A stretch of DNA of 64,000 nt from Leuctra nigra (GCA_934045905.1 OW203768.1:4306316-4370315); one strand, 5' to 3'; positions 11,301 through 23,256 are shown, numbered from the stretch's first letter. Numbers and translations are program-made. The notes: a model not told the origin generated them from the sequence alone.

Positions 11301-14300
11301 TGGCAATTGAAGGAATGTCATGTCATGTCAATTTATTCTGTTTTAAATTTAGAAGAAATTTATCAAACTTTGAACTGAATTTCTCGAAAACTATTCGTCG
11401 CACAATAAAAATAATACCATACCTATCTGTGTTCAGCAACTCTCAACTATAATAAAATAACCATTATTCTGAAATCTAAGTTACAGGAAACTTCCCTATT
11501 GTGCGCGTTTTTTTTTTTTAATTTGCTAGTGTGAAACCAAAACTAAAAAACCACATTAAAGAATGGCATTACCTCTCCAAGGCCTTGCGAACAGTGTTCT
11601 CCGCATTACCTGCAGATGCTCGAGGATGTACGGCGGGTTGGTCATGCCGAGTCGCATCATGCATCCGTCCGGTATGACGTCGATCAGCCGCCAGAGAAGT
11701 TCGGGCAGACTGGTTCCGATGTCGCGGCCGTAGGTGCCGGTGTCTTCGCTCGTCAGCCAGATCTCGCACACTCCCTCCGCGAAACTCTGCCTCGCGCGAG
11801 ACACAATCTCGTCTGGAACCAACACACTTCATCACAAAATGCAAAAATACATGATTGTTAGAAATGAGCTATCCTTTTTGACAAACTCTTATTAACAATA
11901 TGTATGTTGTTACAACATCATTGTTGTTGTTGTTGTACAATGTCATTGTTTTGTTGTTACAACATTGTTACAACATCTTTGTATACAAAAAGTTATTTAA
12001 GAGATAGCTAATTGACAACACCAGAAATTAAAAGTAAATTGAATTTTTAGAATAAACTAGGTAGTAGTACCTATTTATAAAAATTATTAATTTTATAACT
12101 AAAGAGGAAAATTATAATAAATTATGTTTCTTATGTTGATTTGAATTGGAAATCTGTCTAGATGTTTTGATTGCTTCAGATTTGTTATTTTCTATTATTC
12201 AACATCAAATACCAAAATTATGTTACTATCATCACCTACGTAATAAATGTTAAAAAAATCAATCATTCCCAACGAAACCAGTTCAAGCATATGTCTCACT
12301 TCGCACATCACATATCAAAGTTAAAATATATGTATGGGTCTGAGGATAACACACAATTCACAGATTTCATAGGATTGTTTGTATGAAAGCCTGGTATGGT
12401 TTTATTCACATGGGAATATTGGCCAACCCTGCATCATTCTGTCAAGACATTGGTTGGTAGCTGGCTACCTGGTTGGTAGCTTCCGAGCTCCCCACGCGCG
12501 TGCTTGGTCTTGCAATACGTGCACTGATTTAGACAGCCGGTGTTGATGGCGATGATCTCGATGAGAGGGTTCTTGCGTACCTTGGGCAGACACAAGCTGG
12601 CCCCGCCCATCCGCTTCCCCTTCTCCTTTTTCTGGCCCAGCAGCCGCACGGAGTGACCTGGGACACGACATTGCGGAGTCAAGAATGAGCCCCCCCCCCC
12701 CTCCACCCGGTGCTCCAACAGTCAAAATGCACCAGCCTATGTTCTTATAATTATTATTACAATTTATGTTTTTTGCCCCCCTCAGCTATATGCTTTGCCC
12801 CTGTTCTGCCCTTAGAGCAATTTTTCTCTTGCCATTCACACAGATCAACCTATTGATATGAACTTTTGAATAGATGCTTATGTCATAAGTTAGCAGAGGA
12901 CCAAGTACTTGCAGCTTTTTACCAAAATTCTCTGAGTTTGAAAAGTAAAAATCAACCTTTTGTCCGATAAAGTAGAAATTTTACATGTTCACTGAGAAGG
13001 ACGTTTTATCATATTTTATATATTTTTGGTGAAATTAGTGCACAGACCTTCAAGAATTAATTACATTAGTTGTCAAGTTGAAGCTTGGATCGAAAGAGTA
13101 AATTCAATGCACCATCATCACTTGGGTGCCTATTCTCGAGCTTGTTGAAAATGTTCGCCATGAGGAAATTGAGCCACTGCACAATGGATTCAGCTAATTT
13201 AACATTGATAATTTACAAAAGATTCACTTGATTTCGCATAGTCGAACATTTTCGCATGCGGTTTCAACTCAAGAATGGACACCTAGAGTTGACAGATTAG
13301 CAACTCGTATGAAAATAGCTTGCTCATTTTCAAGCGTAAAACATCTGTTTTCTCTCGTATACAATTATAGTTGAAATTAATGTAGGTACCTACCCTTCAA
13401 AGTCTCTTCTACGACCTCCACAACGCGGTCAATCTGCTGAACTCCCACCACACTGAGACCGTGGAGGAAATCGGACCGCGGCGCTCCCTGCGGGACGCAA
13501 CCCGCCAACACCACGGCCTTCCCCTGCCTCCGAGCCGACTCGATCTCATTCCGGAAGTGGTCCTCGGCGGGGTTCTTCACCGTGCAACTGTTCAACAACC
13601 ACAAGTCGGCTTTCTCTCTCTCGTCTGCGGAACAATGCAATCGATGTTCATAATTGATAAGATGGAATCAACTTGTTTTATTGACTTCAAATACTACAAC
13701 TAAAACAATAATAGTAAAAATCCGTAATAGTAGTAATTAGTATTTTTTCTAAGTAGAAAAATCACTTAAAAAATAACAATGGGTAGGTGCAAAACATGTA
13801 ATAAAAGAAAACTATACTACTGGAAATAAAATAACAAATCATACGTACGATGATGATGGGCCGGCTACAATCCAACAAATATATAGTAGATACTTCTAAA
13901 AGTATTTAGGTAGGTACTGGAATTCTATAAAATAAAATATATTTTGCATTTATTTTTGGAGAAGTTTGGTTGGTAATAAAAGGAAGTGGCTGGAAGTTAC
14001 AGTAGTAGAGGAAGTTAGTTTGAAGGATTCATGTTGCTGAAACAAATAAGTTGAGAAATATCTTTAAGTTCGTAAATCATAAGCATAACTTAACAAGTTA
14101 ACATTAATTGACGCTAACTAATAAGAATATATAATAAAGATCTGATTTTTCAATGTATAAAAATTCATTTAAAGAGATGAATGAGGTTTCAGAGACGTTT
14201 AGATAGTACTCCAACCTGTCAACGTATAACCGTACGCAGCTAACTGCCCTGCCATGTATTCACTGTCCGAACTATTATGCGTACAACCCCATGTTTTCAA

Positions 14301-14513
14301 GAATATCGTTTGCGTTCCTGGGATTATGCTCTTCGGCGGTACATAGCCTGGTAAATCGTTCTCATCGTCTTCACTTTCAACTCGGACAGTCGCTCGTTTC
14401 CTCGCACGAATTGTCACCGATGTTTTGTTACTGTATCTTTCTTTTGGGGTTATGTCCTGAGCCAAAATCAAATCTTCGATATCGTCGATGATTTCGCTGC
14501 ATGGCGCTGACAT
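8400..14513 (-). CDS. CDKAL1: CDKAL1-type threonylcarbamoyladenosine tRNA methylthiotransferase, seven coding exons
   Basis: Seen: exons 14216-14513, 13394-13624, 12469-12657, 11610-11812, 10694-10839, 9463-9790 and 8400-8669. All phases agree, giving 554 residues (human 579). Start [15 protein letters not shown] at ATG 14513; a possible acceptor just upstream hints at a 5'UTR intron. The N-terminal MTTase domain has WGCTHNNSD-like, [15 protein letters not shown] and LAGCVPQ. The radical SAM core has [19 protein letters not shown] (Cx3CxxC for the 4Fe-4S cluster) and [21 protein letters not shown] region and a C-terminal hydrophobic anchor ([16 protein letters not shown]) follow. Known: CDKAL1 makes ms2t6A37 in tRNA-Lys(UUU) at the ER surface. 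All key cysteines are present and the gene looks intact. Confidence 0.95.
9291..9372 (-). repeat. Interspersed repeat fragment related to 43764-43850
   Basis: The segment with GGGTTTCCTCTCCTCCCTTC and TATATTACATTCTCAC matches, inverted, the repeat at 43764-43850. A poly-A run follows at 9374-9389. It lies in CDKAL1 intron 6. The source element is not identified. Confidence 0.7.
9853..9928 (-). mobile_element. SINE-like repeat, partial copy 1
   Basis: It contains the family word GATGGCAACGGATGAATGATT followed by GATGATGACGAAG. It is truncated compared with the copies at 49002 and 61131. The strand is inferred from the B-box-like word in the longer copies. Confidence 0.6.
10228..10649 (+). mobile_element. 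GCTCAA/CTAGG repeat family, short copy in CDKAL1 intron 5
   Basis: It starts CTAGGAAAACGCTC, then AACGCGTTGATAAGCGAGC. It ends near GCTCGCTACACTCGCTTAA, and carries AAAATTTCAGCTCGATT inside. These are the diagnostic ends of the family seen at 32138, 34035, 45935 and 62483. It is internally deleted, about 420 bp against 0.9 kb. Confidence 0.75.
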
Positions 14514-15407
14514 TAAGTCTAAATAAATTAAAAGGAAATAGTGATCTATAAGAAAACATATATTATAAACAATATGCTCTCAAAGTTTGCTATTTTACTG
14601 TGAAGTTTCTTTTCAAAACCAACAAGTGACACTGACCTACGATCACCCACTGACATAAGAATTGTGGCCAAATAAATAGTCGATTTGCCGGTGGCTGCCA
14701 GATGTTGAGGAAAGTTAAATAAAGTAGGAATATCTCAATTATGATAAATCAATTATCTAAATAGAACATTTACCTTAATTTTACACTAAATAAAGCAGAA
14801 ATTGTCAAAGCAGGCTGACTTTCAGTTTGTTTATTTTCGACTGTCAAAATGAAGACTTGCGATTGGCTGTTTGTTCAAACTAAAGTGGTGTTATTTCAAA
14901 TGGAAAGGCGGGGAATCCTTTTAAAAATATTCCTGGGAAAATAATTTAATAAATAATTTGACGAAATGTTGCAGAACAAAAGATATTACCTAAATTATTT
15001 TAAAAAAAGATTATGTAATTATACCCTACCTACTACATTAATTCATATTTTATATTAAAAAAGGTAAAACATTATTGTCTTTCTGTAAAATGAGGTAGTA
15101 CTACAAAAAAAAATACGTACCTCCTACATGAAAATTATATTTCAATCTTTACTAGGTAATTTGGTAATGTGTACCTACAAATGTGACATTTCTAATCAGG
15201 ATTGACACATTTTAATTCCAATAAAGGATCTACTCTACTACTAAAAGTAATCTAGTCAGTAGTCAGCAGTTATTTTGAAATTGGAATATATTTATTAAAT
15301 TAGTGCAGTGTTCATAGACACAGTCTATGATAATATAATGTATCGTGATTTTAATCAAAGATTACAAAATGTAATTGCAAGGAACAGTTCTGGATAGGAT
15401 GACATCA

Positions 15408-15413
15408 TTTAAT
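15408..15413 (-). terminator. Candidate poly(A) signal of RPA3 (ATTAAA)
   Basis: ATTAAA on the minus strand about 55 bases after the RPA3 stop codon. Placement fits, but the motif is short. Confidence 0.4.
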
Positions 15414-15465
15414 CTTGCATTGTTCAGATCATTAAGTTTTCACCGGTAATAATGCACAATGTTGA

Positions 15466-18127
15466 TTACGGCTGTGTCCACTCGTTTGGAATGGAGTTCA
15501 AAAGAGCCATTGCCTCGGTGTAGCCCTCCGCATCTGTAAAGAAAACCCAGTGCAAAGAAGTGAGTTCAGGAAAAATAAGAATTAATTGGCCGTAAATTGC
15601 AATTCAAATTCTAACAAATTATCACTGAATAGTACCTACCTACTGATTGTAAAAAAAAAAATCCAGAATTTTTGTTCTGAAAAGATTTAAAGAAGGAAAA
15701 CCAGGAGGCTTGAAACTTACGCTTTCAGGACGTAAACGCTCTCGGACGTCAATAAGTACCATTCACTATAAGAATGACGACCTTGAAATCTACTTGTCAA
15801 CTGAAATAGCTTAATTTTGAATACGGTTTTAATGACTGTAGTGAATGAATGGCGTCCTGAAAGTGTAAGTTTCAAGACTTGGCCTCCAGTGTAACTATTC
15901 TCGAAACTGTCAGTTTCAAATGGGATTTCGCAGTCACATAATAGACAACATTTTAAACCCCGAGCGCCATCTACAACTATCAACATTGCATTCTGGGTTT
16001 AGGATGTGAAGAGTTTGACAGCTGCCTGGTTGACAGTGCTAAGATGCATAAAGGAAGAATGTTTTTCGGTGTTTATTATGTTATATCCTCTCTGTATTTA
16101 AATGTAACTAATTTTAGTGGTATTCAACATAATTATGAATAATATTAAGAATAGCAGATCTTACGGAACAATGTGTTGTGTTCCATTGTGCAAAAATAAC
16201 ACTAAATTTAGCCGTGAAGTGTTGTTTCAATACTTTCAAGGGACGTTGATTTGAAGAAAGAATGGATAAGACGCAATAAATTATGTTTTTGTTGAAAATT
16301 TTTAGTGTAAGATGTAAATCCAATATTGTAGATATTATTAGCCTGGGCTTGAAATCATATTTATCGCTTTCAGGGGTATTCAAGTTATTTTTCCTCTTAA
16401 CAAACAGGACATTTGTAGGTAGCCGAAAATCTTATTTTTGTCAGAAATTCTGACAAAATGTGACAAAGTATGTTCCTGTATACATAACTAATTAACAAAT
16501 CAATCTGACCTATTGGTTATTCATTTCGGTTTATTCATTTATTCATTTTGTTAGGGGAAAAACAGGGCAATTTTTCTTCATATTTCTTATAACCAGATTT
16601 GTTAAAATGTGCACCACATATTCTGTGGTTCTTAATAGGGGACCATTTACTACATTTTCCCTGAGATCCAATTCGCCTCACACGCCTCATTCTTTCTTCA
16701 AATCAATGTCCCTTGAAAGTAGTGAAACGACACTTCACGGCTAAATTTAGTGTTATTTTTGCTCAATGGAACACAACACACTGTTCCGTACGATCTGCTA
16801 TTCTTAGTATTATTCATAAAATAATGTTGAATACCAATAAAATTAGTTACATTTAAATACAGAGATGATATAACATAACAAACACCGAAAAACATTCTTC
16901 CTTTATGCATCTCAGCACTGTCAACCAGGCAGCTGTCAAACTCTTCACATCCTAAGCCCAACATGCATCACGGCACGTCGCGCATGCGCAGTGAATTTTG
17001 AATGTTGTCTATTAAAAAAAACTAATACGTATTAAGTAAAATCAAGTAAACATTTATGTTTTCTTTAAAATCGGACTTTCCCTCAAACAAACCCCGAGAG
17101 ATTAATTACATTTTATTATTATTTCAATGGGCATTAACATCACACTGTTCTGAAACTAGACTAATGGAGATGGAAGACTGATGATGATAATAGGAAGATG
17201 ATAAGGAATTGGTAAGTATTGATGGTGGGAAGGAGGCAGTCATCACTAAGTAGCCATAAGAGACCTTCCCAACATTTGGCCCTCGACTGAAGAAAACCAT
17301 GAAAAACAGTCAAGGTCAAGAGTTAACGTCCAGAGCGTTCAGAACCAACTTGCTCCGAAATTAACAATTGTTACCAGGTACTCTACATAACTCAATTCAT
17401 GTCATGCAACTGTAATAATAAACAAATGATGAGCATTCTTAAATATTTACCAAATCCTTCCGAGACATCATCAGGAAATATTGTGTAGTCATCACAGATC
17501 AGTGAAGTTTTTCCTTGGGCAGTGCCTCGAAACTCCACGTATCCAGACAGAGGCTCGGAGACAGGTTGCCTCATGGTCACCGACACAACGTAATTATCAG
17601 GTGTTTTTACTTCAAACGCTGTACTGCTCGATGTAGCCTGCAATGGAAAGAATGTCGTTACAAAAGACTGATCGGAAATCGCATACATTCCACGCCTTTC
17701 TACGCCTATACATAAAGGAGCGTGCCTCTCGGATTAACAGGCATTTCTGTCATGGAACGTATATATATTATATAACGTATATATAAGCCAACTGATCGAA
17801 GTCCAGACTCAGAAGTCGTGTCTTCTACCGAACCACCACCTTTAGCACTCTCTTTGTTTCTTCTCGGTGGTGTTCAGAACAATCATAATTACGTTTAATG
17901 AGTTTTCCCTAAGCTAACTGAAATATTGATTGGTTTGTTATTGTTTTACACGGAAAAGATCTGCGTTCTCTGCGTGAAAACCAGATTGAATCGATTCAAA
18001 CATAACCTTCAATAAGTGTGCGAAGACTTACCGACATTACTAATCCCAGCAAAGTGACAGGTTTACCTATAAAATTACTTAATTGAGATCCGTTGGCACG
18101 ATATCTAAATACATCGTTTCCAGTCAT
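15466..18127 (-). CDS. RPA3: Replication protein A 14-kDa subunit (RPA3), three exons
   Basis: Seen: exons 18032-18127, 17451-17637 and 15466-15533, joined in phase, give 116 residues (human 121). Start MTGNDVFRYRANGSQL at ATG 18127. The OB-fold core contains FIGKPVTLLGLVMS, VKTPDNYVVSVTM, SGYVEFRGTAQGKTSLIC and DDYTIFPDD. The last exon gives AEGYTEAMALLNSIP, which aligns with the C-terminal helix used for RPA trimer assembly. Known: RPA3 is the smallest subunit of the single-stranded-DNA-binding complex used in replication and repair. Intron 2 carries an inverted pair of THAP fragments and a hairpin MITE. The identification rests on family resemblance and on all exons fitting. Confidence 0.85.
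15709..15875. mobile_element. Hairpin element with TTGAAACTTAC ends in RPA3 intron 2
   Basis: CTTGAAACTTACGCTTTCAG (15709) is inverted at 15852-15875 as CTGAAAGTGTAAGTTTCAAG. GGAGGC words lie just outside both. Inner sequence is partly self-complementary. It is probably a MITE; the duplication was not resolved. Confidence 0.6.
15985..16970. pseudogene. Inverted pair of broken THAP-domain gene fragments
   Basis: The 15985-16260 arm (plus) and the 16697-16970 arm (minus) are near-identical inverted copies. Each encodes a THAP N-terminus: YGTVCCVPL, KNNTKFSREV, SFHYFQ, then after one missing base DVDLKKEWIRR or DIDLKKE. Only the minus copy continues, to about 16560, with WSPIKNHRICGAHF and KLPCFSPNK, which supply the second C..H pair of the C2CH zinc finger. 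Known: THAP domains are DNA-binding zinc fingers found in host factors and P-element-like transposases. Both copies share the same frameshift, so neither encodes an intact domain. It lies in RPA3 intron 2. Confidence 0.7.
17141..17300 (-). mobile_element. SINE-like repeat, copy 2
   Basis: It shares CACTGTTCTG, GATGATGAT runs, GGTGGGAAGGAGGC, CCTTCCCAACATTTGG and CTCGACTGA with the copies at 28423, 49002 and 61131. It is diverged and lacks the GAACCCGGG end. It lies in RPA3 intron 2. Confidence 0.65.
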
Positions 18128-18668
18128 TATCTAGTATTTGATGTAAAGAAGTTAAAGAACTAGAAATACTAGGAAATACGAAGAGATGACAGGTGGTTCA
18201 CTTTTCACAATCACAAGTTGGTTGACAACAAAGGTTAGAAAAATGGCGGGAAATTCGGACCGGAAGTGGAATACACACAGCAGTAAATTTGAATCCAAAG
18301 TTGAAAGTTAAAAAATAAATATTGTATGATCTTTATATTCTATGAAAAATCTTTCATCAATGAAAGCATGAAATAATCTAAAAATAATTTATGTATAGGG
18401 AATATTAATTCTATTAATTTAGTCCTATAGCTGAAAGATTATATTTGAATCCATTCTCATTTCTCATTCTCAAGTACAAATTTTTCCTTCTCTTTATTTT
18501 TTAATGAAACAGAGCAATGGTTGGGTAGTAGGTATATTTTAATATTCCGTTAAAGGAAACTTTAGCTGATAGACATTTATGTCAAGAAACACAGTTACTT
18601 AATAATATTTTACTTTATTTTATTTGAAAAACTACATTGTTTAGAAAAAATTGGTACAAAATTAATGT

Positions 18669-18674
18669 TTTATT
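18669..18674 (-). terminator. Poly(A) signal of HAUS4 (AATAAA)
   Basis: AATAAA on the minus strand, about 42 bases after the HAUS4 stop codon at 18716-18718. The distance is usual for a compact 3'UTR. Confidence 0.6.
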
Positions 18675-18715
18675 TCTTAGATAGTAGGTATAATACAAAA
18701 GCATAATGAAATCAT

Positions 18716-21700
18716 TCACAGCTCCAGAAGGGCAGCCTTCTTGTTGTCAATAATTCGCAGAATATCACGATATTCGTTCACCACTCGGACAAATCGCGGA
18801 TCTTTCTCCAGCACTTTGAACACCTCTCTATCCTCCTGGAGTTTCTCCAAACGCTCGGTAGAGGCCGCCAGTAGATTGTTCAGCTCCTCGCTTATTTTAA
18901 GCAACGCCGCGACTGTTTGCGGGTTGCTCATATACAGCTGTTGGGCGATCTCTGCTTCACACAACCTGGGAAATGTAGTTCCTAGTTAGTTTGGTACGCT
19001 CATTCATAAGTTCCTAACTAGAAAAACATTCAGTGTGAGCGTGAAACGTTGATAAGCGAACCGTCGTACTCGTATTGCATGCAAACTAGGAAACGCTATG
19101 TGTAACGCGTTGATGAGCGAGCACCGAAACGCTCAACATCTCCAACCGGAATATCGTAACGCACAGGAAACATATACATCCATAGTGAATTGAAATACGA
19201 TCCACTCGATCAAAATAAAATTACCGATCTTCAATGAAACTGAAAATAGCCATTTATACCTACACTCGGATCCATAAAGAAAATCAGATCTAAGTTGCAC
19301 TGGAAATTAAATGCTGATAAAATCTCTTCTGACATTCAATTTAAATGTCAATAAGTTTATTCATTATCTACCGATTGGGCAGAAAACTTGTAAAATAAGA
19401 GAAAATGTGAATGTCCATGCAAAATTTTAACCTAATCGGAACATTTTGATTTTCGACCAATCAGGAGATATTTTTATTTTTGAACCAATTAGAGGTCAGC
19501 TCTCAAAAACTATACACGATTACGGATTAAGTTATGTCGTTTTCGGCTGGCCGCACTGGGGTTGCACTGAGCTGCACTGAGTGCAAGTGGCATGTTCGAC
19601 TGGCTGTGCGCAGTTGCTCTGGGGCTATGTTTTCGTATTCGACTGGGAAGTGGTGCACACTGGGTGCGCACTCAGGGCACTATTTCTTGCTCGGAAATAT
19701 TAGGTAGAGTTGCCCCTCCACTCCGCCGCACTCAGGCAAAATGGCGGCGCGAAAAACAAAATTGATGTTGATACTGGAGGTTTTCCTTCAAAACACTCAG
19801 GAGCTCAATTTCTTCCGTTGCCATTTGAAAATAGCTGTCAGTGTCAAAACGCAAAATCAAAACATATCATTCGTATTCGGCTGAGACCGCACTGGGGGCA
19901 GCACTAGGCAGCACTAGGGCAAAACCAGGTTACGACATGACGTCACGATCAAGAACTCAGTGCAACCCCAGTGCGGCCAGCCGAAAACGACATTAGAATA
20001 ATGTATATGTGCAAAATTTCAGCTCGATCGAAAAAAAATTGTGGCGTGTGCCGTCGGGCCAAACACAAAAAAAGAGAAAGTGTCCAAAAGTGCAGAATGG
20101 AGACGCTCGCTCAAAAAGTTACAGCTCTATAATAGAATGCATCAAAGAAGTGCTATTTTTGTATTTGAATTTCTTTTAATAAATTTGACAAATATTTTAA
20201 AACAACATAAAAAGTCTGTAAAATCTCTATAACTCTTGAAGTTCTTGACAGATATCTGAAAATTGTCAAAAACATCTAAAATGTTGGAACAAAAATACCA
20301 TGCAAAGATTTCACTTGATTTGTCACATTTTCAACCAATCACAGGATTCATATTTTTAAAAGTTCTTGATCTAATTTCTTGACAAATCTCGCTTAAAATT
20401 GTAAACTATTTTAAAATGTTGTAGTGAGGGCTGTTAGCACATACATTTGGCAAAATAGTGCAAAATGTGATACTAATTTTTCCTTTAACAGTCTTATAGG
20501 AAATTTTCCGCTCTTTCATAATTTCGATATCCTCAAAAAATCGGGCGGCCATTTTGGGCCCCAGGGCTGTCCAAAGTGCCAAAAAGTGTGTATTTCAGTG
20601 AAATTATAAAACTTTTGTAAATTAATTGTTCTTGTATAATAAACGATTTGTCAGGAACGTACGATAAAAAAATAAAAATTCTAAGTCTAACCAAAGTTGT
20701 ATTTATTCAAAAAATTAAAGATGTCGGCGAGTAAGCTCTAAAATGGCCGCCATTTTCAGGGAATTCGTGTTTCAAGGTTGCAGTTGCTTATGTAGGTTCA
20801 TATTATGGACTTTGAACTTAAAAATCGATGGATCACGAAATTAACCATTTGGGGGGTGGGGGGTGGAGCCCTAAAGGTTTCGATGTGTATACAATAGGCC
20901 ACACTAGCTAGATAAAAATGGTTCCATGCACATACTAAAGAAAATGTGCTCTCTTCAAAAAAAAATACGAGAACTCAAAATAATGCCGCCATCTTGGATA
21001 AAAAGAGCTTATATTTCTTTTTTCGTAAATTTCAGTACGTTCTCCATACAATACGAAAGTTTATTTGACATAAAATATAGCCCTAATTATAATAAAGACA
21101 TTTGTAATTTGCATATTCTTTGTATCTCCAACCGTTCTCCCTAAAACTTCATTTGTGTGTTGATAAAACGTCCCAAGATAGGGATTTTAACATGTAATTT
21201 TAGTTCAGGAGGCGATGACTCGATACCTTTGCAGTGAACAAGGGATGAGCAAAGTAGCAAATTTATCATCATTTTTCAACTGATGTGCGCAAAATAACGA
21301 AATATAAACGCGTCTCATCGAAGATGGCGGCATAATTTTGGGATCTCGTGATTTTTTTCGTACAGAGCACAGTTTTATTAGTGTGTGCAAGAAATTATTA
21401 GTCTCTATCTACTATGGATTATTTTACACACATCGAAACCTTTAGGTCTCCACCCCCCACCCCCCAAAGGGTTAATTTCGTGATCCATCGATTTTTAAGT
21501 TAAATGTCCATAATATGAACATACATAAGCAACTGCAACCTTGAAACACGAATTCCCTGAAAATGGCGGTCATTTTAGAGCTTACTCGCCGACATCTTTA
21601 ATTTCTTGAATAAATACAACTTTAGACTTAGAAATTTTATTTTTTTATCGTACGTTCCTGACACATTGTTTATTATACAAGAACAATAAATTTACAAAAG

Positions 21701-22983
21701 TTTAATAATTTCAATGAAATACACACTTTTTGGCACTTTTGACAGCCCTGGGGCCCAAAACGGCTGCCCGATTTTTTGAGGATATCGAAATTATGGGAGA
21801 GCGGAAAATTTCCTATAAGACTGCCCAAGGAAAAATTTGTATAACATTTTGCACTATTTTTGTGCTTACATCCCTCACTATTGGTCTCAATAACATAAGC
21901 AAATTCAATAAGATCAGCACACTTTAATTTTTAAGCAATGCAATCGGAGGATTTTGTTCAAAAACTAAATTGAAAACCAGACAGATTGTCTTTGTAGGTA
22001 AAACGTTTCTTTATGTTAGGTTTGTTATGTATGCCGTCCCTGAGAGATGGTGACATGACGTAAGTTCTCTACAAGATGGTTACAGCAACAGGTTTGTCGG
22101 GCTGTACGTCGGTCCCGACATTGTTCAATGTCGCCTTTTGCACGTTCAAATAAAATTTAAAACTAAAATAATACACTGATACGTACTTGGCCTTCAATTC
22201 AGTTACCCGCAACAGAACTTGCATCGACTCCGTTTGTTTATTGGCAATGTCCACATTCAAATGTCGCAGCATCATCAAGTCTCGGTATATTCCCCTCTCC
22301 GACAAAACTAAATCATTGAAGAGGTCTAATTCCTTATTTAAATCCCGTATAAGAATTTCCTTCTTTTCAAGTCTTTCTTCCTCTGATGCAAAATCGGTAT
22401 ACTTCTTAGTGGGAATTGATACGTTGCCATATTTCTTCTGAAGATCCTGTTCGACAGCCAGTTGCAATTCTTTCGCTTCCTTATTTGTCAACACTGGTTG
22501 AGATTTGATCATCCATGCTTGATCAATCCCTAAAAGGTTACCTATACTTTGACCAGATTGAGACAATCTTTTAGCATCTGCTAGTGCAATAATTTTGTTG
22601 GCCTTCTGTAGCACAGTGGGCACTGTACCGATGGCAGGTGTTGCGATTGTAGGCAAAGCAACTCTCTTGACCGATTTCAGTAAAACATCATTCTCTTGGT
22701 TTTGATGTCGTAATTGTTTTATGTTCCTTATTAAAGATTGGATTTTTTCTTGTTTTTCCTTGGACGTACCACTGCTGGAAATTTTCTCACTCAAATTGTT
22801 TAAGATTTTAAGAAGGTCGGGGGATTTTTCGATGTCTTCTTCACTCACTTTCACGGGCAATAGAGGTATCGCTGAAATAAATCAAATGATTAAAATAGTA
22901 ATTATTGAGAAGCAATGGCACAGACAAATTTAACAAATGCTATAATTAAATTTACCTGAGCTATTTTCTGGGTTTCTGGACAT
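18716..22983 (-). CDS. HAUS4: HAUS augmin-like complex subunit 4, three exons
   Basis: Seen: exons 22956-22983, 22187-22871 and 18716-18965 join in phase into 320 residues (human 363), starting MSRNPENSSAIPLLPVKV at ATG 22983. The block SEEDIEKSPDLLKILNNLSE aligns with the conserved N-terminal HAUS4 segment. The last exon, with FKVLEKDPRFVRVVNEYRDI and IIDNKKAALLEL, aligns with the HAUS4 C-terminus. The middle is charged and coiled-coil-like (KYTDFASEEERLEKKEILI). Known: augmin recruits gamma-tubulin to spindle microtubules and branches them. The donor of exon 2 (AA|gtacgt) restores a lysine codon across the 3.2-kb intron, which is full of repeats. The name rests on motif similarity seen by eye. 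Confidence 0.75.
19085..20114 (+). mobile_element. GCTCAA/CTAGG repeat family, copy in HAUS4 intron 2
   Basis: It starts CTAGGAAACGCTATGTGTA, then AACGCGTTGATGAGCGAGCAC. It ends GACGCTCGCTCAA. It contains AAAATTTCAGCTCGATCG near the end and is interrupted by the MITE at 19535-19992. A more worn copy of the start motif lies at 19019-19080. Confidence 0.8.
19535..19992. mobile_element. PIF/Harbinger-like MITE with 36-bp perfect terminal inverted repeats
   Basis: The ends are TGTCGTTTTCGGCTGGCCGC and its exact inverse, extended through ACTGGGGTTGCACTGA. It is flanked by TTA on both sides (19532-19534 and 19993-19995). A 3-bp TTA/TAA duplication is the signature of PIF/Harbinger elements. It is 458 bp and without a transposase. 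GCACTGGG/GCACTAGG words repeat inside. It is inserted in the 19085-20114 repeat. Confidence 0.88.
20424..21886. mobile_element. Large foldback element, about 1.46 kb, in HAUS4 intron 2
   Basis: The left arm (about 20424-21020) and right arm (about 21290-21886) are inverted copies around a spacer of about 270 bp. Paired words include AAATGGCCGCCATTTTCAGG with CCTGAAAATGGCGGTCATTT, GTGATCCATCGATTTTTAAG with its inverse, and CCCACCCCCCAA with its inverse. Arms differ at scattered bases and small indels. No transposase was recognised. The outer ends are AGTGAGGGCTGTTAGCAC and GTGCTTACATCCCTCACT. Confidence 0.85.
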
Positions 22984-23157
22984 TATTAACAAATAATAAC
23001 CTCAATGTTGAGTTTGAAAGTTGAACTGACAGTGACAGCTACGGTGACAGCTGGCGAGGAGACGCAGCCGGCAGCGCGGGAACAATGAACAGGAAACGGA
23101 AGTGGAAATAGTTCGAAAAGATGCGGCAATTTTTCAAATCTTTCATTCCATTCGTAC

Positions 23158-23163
23158 TTTAAT
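23158..23163 (-). terminator. Candidate poly(A) signal of the uncharacterised gene (ATTAAA)
   Basis: ATTAAA on the minus strand, about 95 bases past the stop at 23257-23259. The HAUS4 ATG is only about 175 bases further on, so the 3'UTR and the HAUS4 promoter share a very short space. Confidence 0.4.
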
Positions 23164-23256
23164 CAAACAAAGTAAATATGATAAACGTATCTACAAACAA
23201 ACAAACACATTATAGGCACTAAAGACAAACTGTTTCACTATTCTGTCAAGGTTATT

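Noticed and set aside
16114..16383. 89-codon minus frame across the THAP left arm
   Set aside because: It is antisense to the THAP-like reading direction in this arm and shows no family features.
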